In this document: positions 55,201 through 64,000 of the stretch, in pieces
How positions within the stretch are numbered: position 1 is the first letter of the stretch
How the letters are laid out: the number at the start of each line of letters is the position of its first letter
DNA from: Cynocephalus volans
Lineage: Eukaryota > Chordata > Mammalia > Dermoptera > Cynocephalidae
NCBI RefSeq assembly: GCF_027409185.1
Contig: NC_084471.1
Span: forward strand, 9,143,035-9,207,034
Reading direction: 5' to 3'
DNA length: 64,000 nucleotides
Made by a program: the position numbers and the translations under genes
The notes under the pieces: generated by a model
The model's input: the letters and a program-made list of their open reading frames with translations, nothing else
Databases searched by the model: none
Told to the model about the DNA's origin: nothing

Positions 55201-56963
55201 GAGGGCAGTGTGGCTCCTCAGTGTAGGCTCTGCAGGGGGAGGTGGGGGTGCTGAGAGGGGCTGCCTGGCTGGTGACCTGACAGCTCCAGCTGGGCCATTC
55301 AGGGCAGGTGGTAGAATCTGTGACTCCTGAACATATCAGAAAACCTGGCCCAGCTTGGCTGGTCCTGGTGCATCCCCCCATGCCCACTTGGAAACTGGAC
55401 AAGTCCTTGAGTTGCCTGTTCATTAGATCGTCATGAAGCTTGGATGGGGGCATGGGGCACCACGGGCCATGGTCATTGCCATCTTTTTTTTTTTTTTTTT
55501 TTTTTTAAAAGATGACCGGTAAGGGTATCTCAACCCTTGGCTTGGTGTTGTCAGCACCACGCTCAGCCAGTGAGCAAACCGGCCATCCCTATATAGGATC
55601 CGAACCCGTGGCCTTGGTGTTATCAGCACCGCACTCTACCGAGTGAGCCACGGGCCGGCCCGGTCATTGCCATCTTGAGAGGTGGAGCACACGCTCTGAT
55701 CTCACCTCCTTCTGCTCTGTTGTTCTGTGGGTATATGTACGTCCCTGCCTGGCTAGGGGGCTCGTGTTTCCTATCCTGGATCCTGCACCTGAGAACTCCT
55801 GCTCTTCCTATGGGGCTCAGGCCTTGCACATGGGGCTGGCACCTGCTTTTCCTATGACTTCCCAGCCACAGTGACTTCAGCCTGCGACTGGTGTTCACTG
55901 AGAGTGGGTGCTGTGGGAGGACCCTTCACTGCCATGGCCCGGTCATTGCCTTGACCCCAGGCACCCAGTGATGACACAGAGCAGGTGTGGGTGTGGGAGT
56001 ATGAGACGGAGGAAGGCGCACATGACCTGTACATGGACACTGGTGAGGAGATCCGCTTCCGGGTGGTGGATGAGAGCTTTGTGGACACGTCCCCCACGGG
56101 GCCCAGCTCGGCCGAGGCCACCTCCTCCAGTGAAGAGCTGCCAAAGAAGGAGGCTCCATACACACTTGTGGTGAGAGTCCCAACTGTGCTGCGGAAGCCG
56201 CTGCAATGGGAGCCTGCCCGGGATGCAGCAGTAGGGCTGCTCCGGGCTTCTGCTCCTAGACCCCCCTCTATCTCATCAGGGTCCAGGTCCCTGTTGTGGG
56301 TCTTAGACAGTCATTTCTCCCTAGAGAGCCTCAGTTTCTGTAGCTGGGCAAGAGTCAGACCCCTGGGTGAAAGAGGGACAATGTCTATGCTGGATGACAA
56401 GGCCACTGATAAAGGAGCTTTGAGGGAGAAAGAAACCAAAGAAGAGGCTTGGGAGAGATCAGAACCTGATATGAAGTGTCAGGCTCCAGGGAAGCATGGC
56501 CCTCAGAGCTGCTCCCTTCTGTATGTATTTAGAGGCTGGACCTCAGGGTTGCTCAGCCTTTTGGGCAGGACTAGACCACAGGTGATTCGGGAGGGTATGC
56601 CTGGGTCTGGTATGCTGGGCGCCTGTGTTTGGGCAGACCAGGGGGTGTGGAAGCATGCCCAACCCTGCAAGGCCTTGGGGACAGTAAGCCTCTTAGGCCT
56701 TAGGAGAGGGGCCAGTGCTGTGTGGCCCAGTGTGCCAGCCAGGAGCTCTGGGGTGGCTCCTGGGTCTCCCCAAGGTTGCGTGGCTGTTGTGTGTCCCTAT
56801 GCTAGGCCTGTCGGGTGCTGAGAAGGGTGGGCCCCTTTCCCTCCTGTCCAAGTTGGCTTAAGCCCTGAGTGTCAATCAAAGGTGTCTGTTCTTTCTCTTC
56901 CCCTGGCAGGGATCCATCAGCGAGCCAGGCCTGGGCCTTCTCTCCTGGTGGACCAGCAACTAG
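46065..56963 (+). CDS. POLR3H: POLR3H, RNA polymerase III subunit RPC8 (6 coding exons, complete)
   Basis: Subunit of the Pol III stalk (with CRCP/RPC9), homologue of Pol II RPB7 and yeast Rpc25, needed for initiation on tRNA and 5S genes in the nucleus. Coding exons: 46065-46175, 49118-49214, 53943-54029, 54538-54601, 55969-56170, 56910-56963. They sum to 615 bases, giving 204 residues, the usual length. Residues 1-80 are the RPB7-like N-terminal domain ([32 protein letters not shown]). The rest is the OB-fold Rbc25 domain ([54 protein letters not shown]). It ends [10 protein letters not shown]. Phases match at every junction. One intron looks U12-type (see its entry). Confidence 0.97.
47670..47858 (-). 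mobile_element. tRNA-Ile-derived SINE, GC-rich dimer subfamily
   Basis: T/G-rich tail with GTCTTTTTGTGACCGG, full right unit, CCTATATAGG joint, then a GC-rich left unit (CGCGGCGGGAGCGCCGCG) ending GTGCGCCACGGGGCGGCCC. Confidence 0.88.
47859..48013 (-). mobile_element. tRNA-Ile-derived SINE, GC-rich subfamily with shortened right unit
   Basis: GTTTT-repeat tail, GTCTTTTTCGTGACCGGC, a right unit missing its middle, TTCCTATATAGGATCC, and a left unit with GGCGGGAGCGTCGCCGC. It abuts the preceding SINE directly, so one landed in the tail of the other. Confidence 0.88.
48021..48115 (-). mobile_element. tRNA-Ile-derived SINE, monomer
   Basis: GGTGGCTGGCTGGTACAGAG, TTTGGTGTTATAACACC and GAGCTAACCGGCCATCCCC. 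Third SINE of the cluster. TTTTTAGGGT before the cluster (47657-47666) and TTTAGGGTTT after its second member hint at a shared target site. Confidence 0.85.
48679..48779 (-). mobile_element. tRNA-Ile-derived SINE, monomer
   Basis: T-tract, GAGGCTAGCTGGTAACAGGG, CTTGGTGTTATCAACAC and GAGCTAACTGGCCAGCCCC. It sits immediately before a MIR fragment. Confidence 0.88.
51306..51600 (-). mobile_element. L1 LINE 3'UTR fragment
   Basis: Reverse complement of the old L1 3' end: GTGGTAAAATATATTTAAC, TTTTAAGTGTACAGTTCAGT, GCCCCTGGCAACCGC, and TTTCTGTCTCTGTGAATTT. Confidence 0.88.
51700..51806 (-). mobile_element. tRNA-Ile-derived SINE, monomer
   Basis: CT/T tail, GTGGCTAGCCACAGGGATCC, CTTGGTGTTACAACACTAAG and GAGCTAACCAGCCAGCC. 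A SINE of another subfamily begins 17 bp later. Confidence 0.88.
51824..51958 (-). mobile_element. tRNA-Ile-derived SINE, GC-rich subfamily with stub right unit
   Basis: T-tract, GTCTTTTTCGTGACCGGC, right unit reduced to a stub, TTCCTATATAGGATCC, and a left unit with a perfect 7-bp hairpin (GGGAGCG at 51900-51906, CGCTCCC at 51913-51919). Perfect 16-bp duplication AAGTCTTCCTTTTCTT at 51808-51823 and 51959-51974, so probably young. Confidence 0.92.
52105..52470 (-). mobile_element. L1 LINE 3'UTR fragment
   Basis: Same part of L1 as 51306-51600 and same orientation: GATATAATGCACATCCC, ACGGTTCAGTGGTTTTTAG, GCCCCTGGCAACCACTAATC, and CATAATATCCTCAAGGTTCG. It extends further toward the 5' side of L1. 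Confidence 0.88.
54602..55968 (+). other. POLR3H: POLR3H U12-type (minor spliceosome) intron, GT-AG subtype
   Basis: The donor is GTATCCTCCC, which fits the U12 5' consensus (RTATCCTTT) and is poor for U2. The preceding exon ends AAGTT, without the usual AG. Near the acceptor, TGCCTTGAC (55947-55955) matches the U12 branch-site consensus TTCCTTRAC at 8 of 9 places, with its branch A at 55954, 14 bases before the final G. The acceptor is CACCCAG (AG at 55967-55968). Using it restores the frame AAG TTT GAT GAC ACA GAG CAG (KFDDTEQ), as in other POLR3H proteins. A closer AG at 55959-55960 lies only 6 bases from the branch A and would break the frame. The intron holds one SINE. Confidence 0.88.
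55486..55661 (-). mobile_element. tRNA-Ile-derived SINE, dimer, in the U12-type intron
   Basis: T-tract, GATGACCGGTAAGGG, CCTATATAGG joint, end GAGCCACGGGCCGGCC. Perfect 15-bp duplication GGTCATTGCCATCTT at 55471-55485 and 55662-55676, so probably young. Confidence 0.93.
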
Positions 56964-57250
56964 TCTGCAGCTCGACAGTGGACCTCCTAGCAGACCCCAC
57001 CCCAGCCCTCAGTGGGGTGGTGCAGCCACTGTGGAGACGGTAGCCGTGGAGGCAGGAGTGGAGGTGTCTCTGCTTGCTGGAGCTGGACGGGGTGGGAGCC
57101 AGGAGTCCCCTACCATCCTGGCCCTGCTCCTTCTCCTGGAGCTACCCTGGGAGTCCTGCTGTCCCCAAGGACTTCAGGCTTTCAGGACAGCAAAAACATT
57201 TAATAAATAATGTTTATTATTTATTAAATAAACAGTAGGGAAGGGACAGC
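56964..57250 (+). other. POLR3H: POLR3H 3'UTR (short form)
   Basis: About 240-280 bases to the AATAAA signals at 57202-57207 and 57227-57232. Longer forms reaching into ACO2 are possible; the human gene models, as I recall them, overlap at their 3' ends. Confidence 0.7.
57199..57228. terminator. POLR3H: Palindromic poly(A)-signal element
   Basis: Perfect inverted repeat: TTTAATAAATAAT (57199-57211), spacer GTTT, ATTATTTATTAAA (57216-57228). It holds AATAAA on the plus strand (57202-57207, with another overlapping its right edge at 57227-57232). On the minus strand there are two AATAAA (57213-57218 and 57220-57225). It can serve POLR3H and, in principle, long ACO2 transcripts from the other side. 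Confidence 0.85.
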
Positions 57251-57272
57251 AGCTTCAGTAGGGAAGGGACAG
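57233..57272 (+). repeat. Duplicated G-rich motif after the POLR3H poly(A) signals
   Basis: CAGTAGGGAAGGGACAG occurs twice (57233-57249, 57256-57272). G-rich elements of this kind can act as auxiliary downstream elements or pause sites; the role here is inferred. Confidence 0.8.
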
Positions 57273-58109
57273 TCAATGTAGTGATCTAAGGTCACTGAAT
57301 TGCCACAGCTGGGACAGCACATCCTTCCTCACCCCAAATCACTTGCAGAGATGATCTTTCCCAACCCTACAAAATGGCAGGACTTGAAGTTGGGAGAGAC
57401 CCAGGCTGCCTCAGGTGGGCTTTAGGCTGGCCAAACTGTGACATAAGTAATATGGGGAGTCAGGCTGGCCTGGGGTAGCTGCCTGGGGCCCTGAAGTTAA
57501 GGAGCAACCACCTCACCAGCCAGTGAAGAAGGGGGATGGCCCCTGAACTCAGCCAAACTGGGCTTTGCTGGCCCAAGGTGGTGGGGGTGGTGACCACACT
57601 TGTCCCATCTGCACCCCCTTCACACCACAGTACAGCAGGAAGCCTGGGGACAGCTGTCACTCAGACCTTGGCTACTGCCACAAGCACCCTGTGGGTGTGC
57701 TGGCGGCTCCCAGGTCTGGGCACCACGTTGTTTATTCAGCAGAACAGCTTTGCCAGGTTCCTCATGCCCCTTATCCCACTTCTGCCGGCCCTTCATGGAA
57801 CGTGCCTCCTGCCCTGGCCTTTTCGCCTCACAGTGGGGCACCAGAGGGTGGAGATGCTGGGCCCAGTGGGCTCCTGGCCTACCAGAGAAGCTACAGGAAG
57901 GGGGGGCAGGGCTGCCCCGCAGGTGGAAGTGGGCTGGGGAAGGAGATGATGGGCAGTCTTTTCTGCCACGGCTCATGTCTCTGCTGCAGTGATGGGTCCA
58001 GTTGTGGCCATGGCTATCGGGTCTCCACTGACCTTGGCTAAAAAGACCTTCCCTGAACCCTGGAGTTGATAACAAACAGCACAGACACTAACCACTCACA
58101 CACAAGAAT
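57273..58109. other. Spacer between convergent POLR3H and ACO2
   Basis: GC-rich with no recognised gene. Long open frames (57536-58075, both strands) look non-coding. It may be transcribed as an extended 3'UTR from either gene. Confidence 0.55.
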
Positions 58110-58497
58110 AGTCATTGAATTTGGATTCTTATTTTCCGTGTGAGAAAAAAAGGTTCTCTAAATCCTTCAGCCACCAGTGAAATGATCAGGCCGGAGAAAA
58201 ACTTTAGACGAGAGTCTTATAATCAAAAATAAATACAGTTGCATGGAGTTGCTTAAGATCAAAACCAAACTAAAAATGAGAAGGCAGAGGCTAAAAAGTT
58301 ATTTTAAGAACCCCCCAACCGTAGTCACTCTGTCTGAGGGAGGGGAGGGCAGGAAACGTGTCTGGTCACAACATCTTGGAGCAAGAAGCCATGGCAGGAT
58401 GGATCAGATTTGGCTCTGATGACACAGGTGGAACTGCACTCGTAAATGACACCAGCGCTGCGTCCCAGAGGCGGGCGGGGTGGGGAGAGCGCGGGCC
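58110..58497 (-). other. ACO2: ACO2 3'UTR (approximate end)
   Basis: No canonical hexamer appears on the minus strand within 700 bases of the stop. GAAAATAAGAATCC (about 58139-58126) followed by a GT-rich stretch (TTCTTGTGTGTGAGTGG) looks like a non-canonical site with cleavage near 58110. This is consistent with a 3'UTR of about 0.35-0.4 kb. Confidence 0.45.
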
Positions 58498-63590
<5,093 letters not shown>

Positions 63591-64000
63591 TCAGAGGGGA
63601 CAGGGTAAGGGATATCTGGCCTTGTCACATGAAGCCTGATAGGCCGGTTCCTACAGCACATTGCCTGGCTCATAATAGAGGAGGGGGAAATGGGAAGACC
63701 CTGAAAAGGTTGCCTCCTCCCTGGGACTCTCGCATACATAACAGGAGGGAACCTCAGGATCACTGGGCCTTGCCTGAGACCACATGTAAGACACAGATGG
63801 CCCAGATCAAGGCCTGAGTTTCCCAAGCTGGGGCCACTGCCTCCTCTTAAATGGCTCTGTCGGGGCTCCCGGCTGTGTTCTGTTAGGATGAGGCCTTGCT
63901 GGCTTCTTCCTGCCAGCCCAGGCTTCAGCCAAGTGGCCACTTGGTGCCTTGGCAGGGCTCTTGCTCTTTACTGCCAATTATGTCTGGCAAAGTTTTCTAA

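Noticed and set aside
55985-56821. Open frame of 278 codons starting in POLR3H sequence
   Set aside because: It is POLR3H coding exon 5 read through its donor at 56171 into the intron; the tail has no similarity to any protein.

Overview
This window is vertebrate nuclear DNA, almost certainly from a placental mammal. Split genes, CpG-island promoters, AATAAA/ATTAAA poly(A) signals and MIR and L1 remnants all point that way. Five genes are recognisable from their exon translations. In order they are DESI1 (+, last coding exon), PMM1 (+, complete), CSDC2 (-, complete CDS), POLR3H (+, complete) and ACO2 (-, the last seven coding exons). This is the order of human 22q13.2 read in the opposite direction. 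No Alu is present. About two dozen SINEs come from tRNA-Ile, as monomers, dimers and one trimer. They fit the CYN-type SINEs described from colugos (Dermoptera), so a colugo is my best guess at the host. A bat or another mammal with similar SINEs is not excluded.

Layout. 1-3790 holds the last intron, terminal coding exon and 3'UTR of DESI1, a deSUMOylating isopeptidase. 3791-13214 is intergenic: old repeats, SINEs, two possible LTR fossils and a small local duplication. 13215-24560 is PMM1, eight coding exons encoding a 262-residue HAD-type phosphomannomutase. A five-copy alternating 69/68-bp GC-box repeat sits just before its ATG, and intron 5 carries a 27-copy, 34-bp minisatellite grown inside a SINE. 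24790-36013 is CSDC2 on the minus strand: three coding exons (153 residues, one cold-shock domain), a roughly 7-kb first intron and a predicted non-coding first exon beside a perfect CRE. 36014-45559 is intergenic, with dinucleotide tracts, MIR/L1 debris and a likely solo LTR. 45560-57250 is POLR3H, six coding exons encoding the 204-residue Pol III subunit RPC8; one intron has the hallmarks of a U12-type (minor spliceosome) intron. 58110-63582 is the 3' part of ACO2 (about residues 458-780 of mitochondrial aconitase), reading toward POLR3H.

The genes are unrelated housekeeping or tissue genes: SUMO removal, sugar-phosphate metabolism, RNA binding, Pol III transcription and the TCA cycle. They are linked only by shared synteny and two tail-to-tail convergent pairs, PMM1/CSDC2 (poly(A) sites about 230 bp apart) and POLR3H/ACO2. 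I see no CRISPR array, operon, intact transposon or novel protein system. The unusual content lies in DNA structure: the SINE-born minisatellite, the promoter repeat, the SINE subfamilies with built-in palindromes, the likely minor-class intron, and a poly(A)-signal palindrome between convergent genes.
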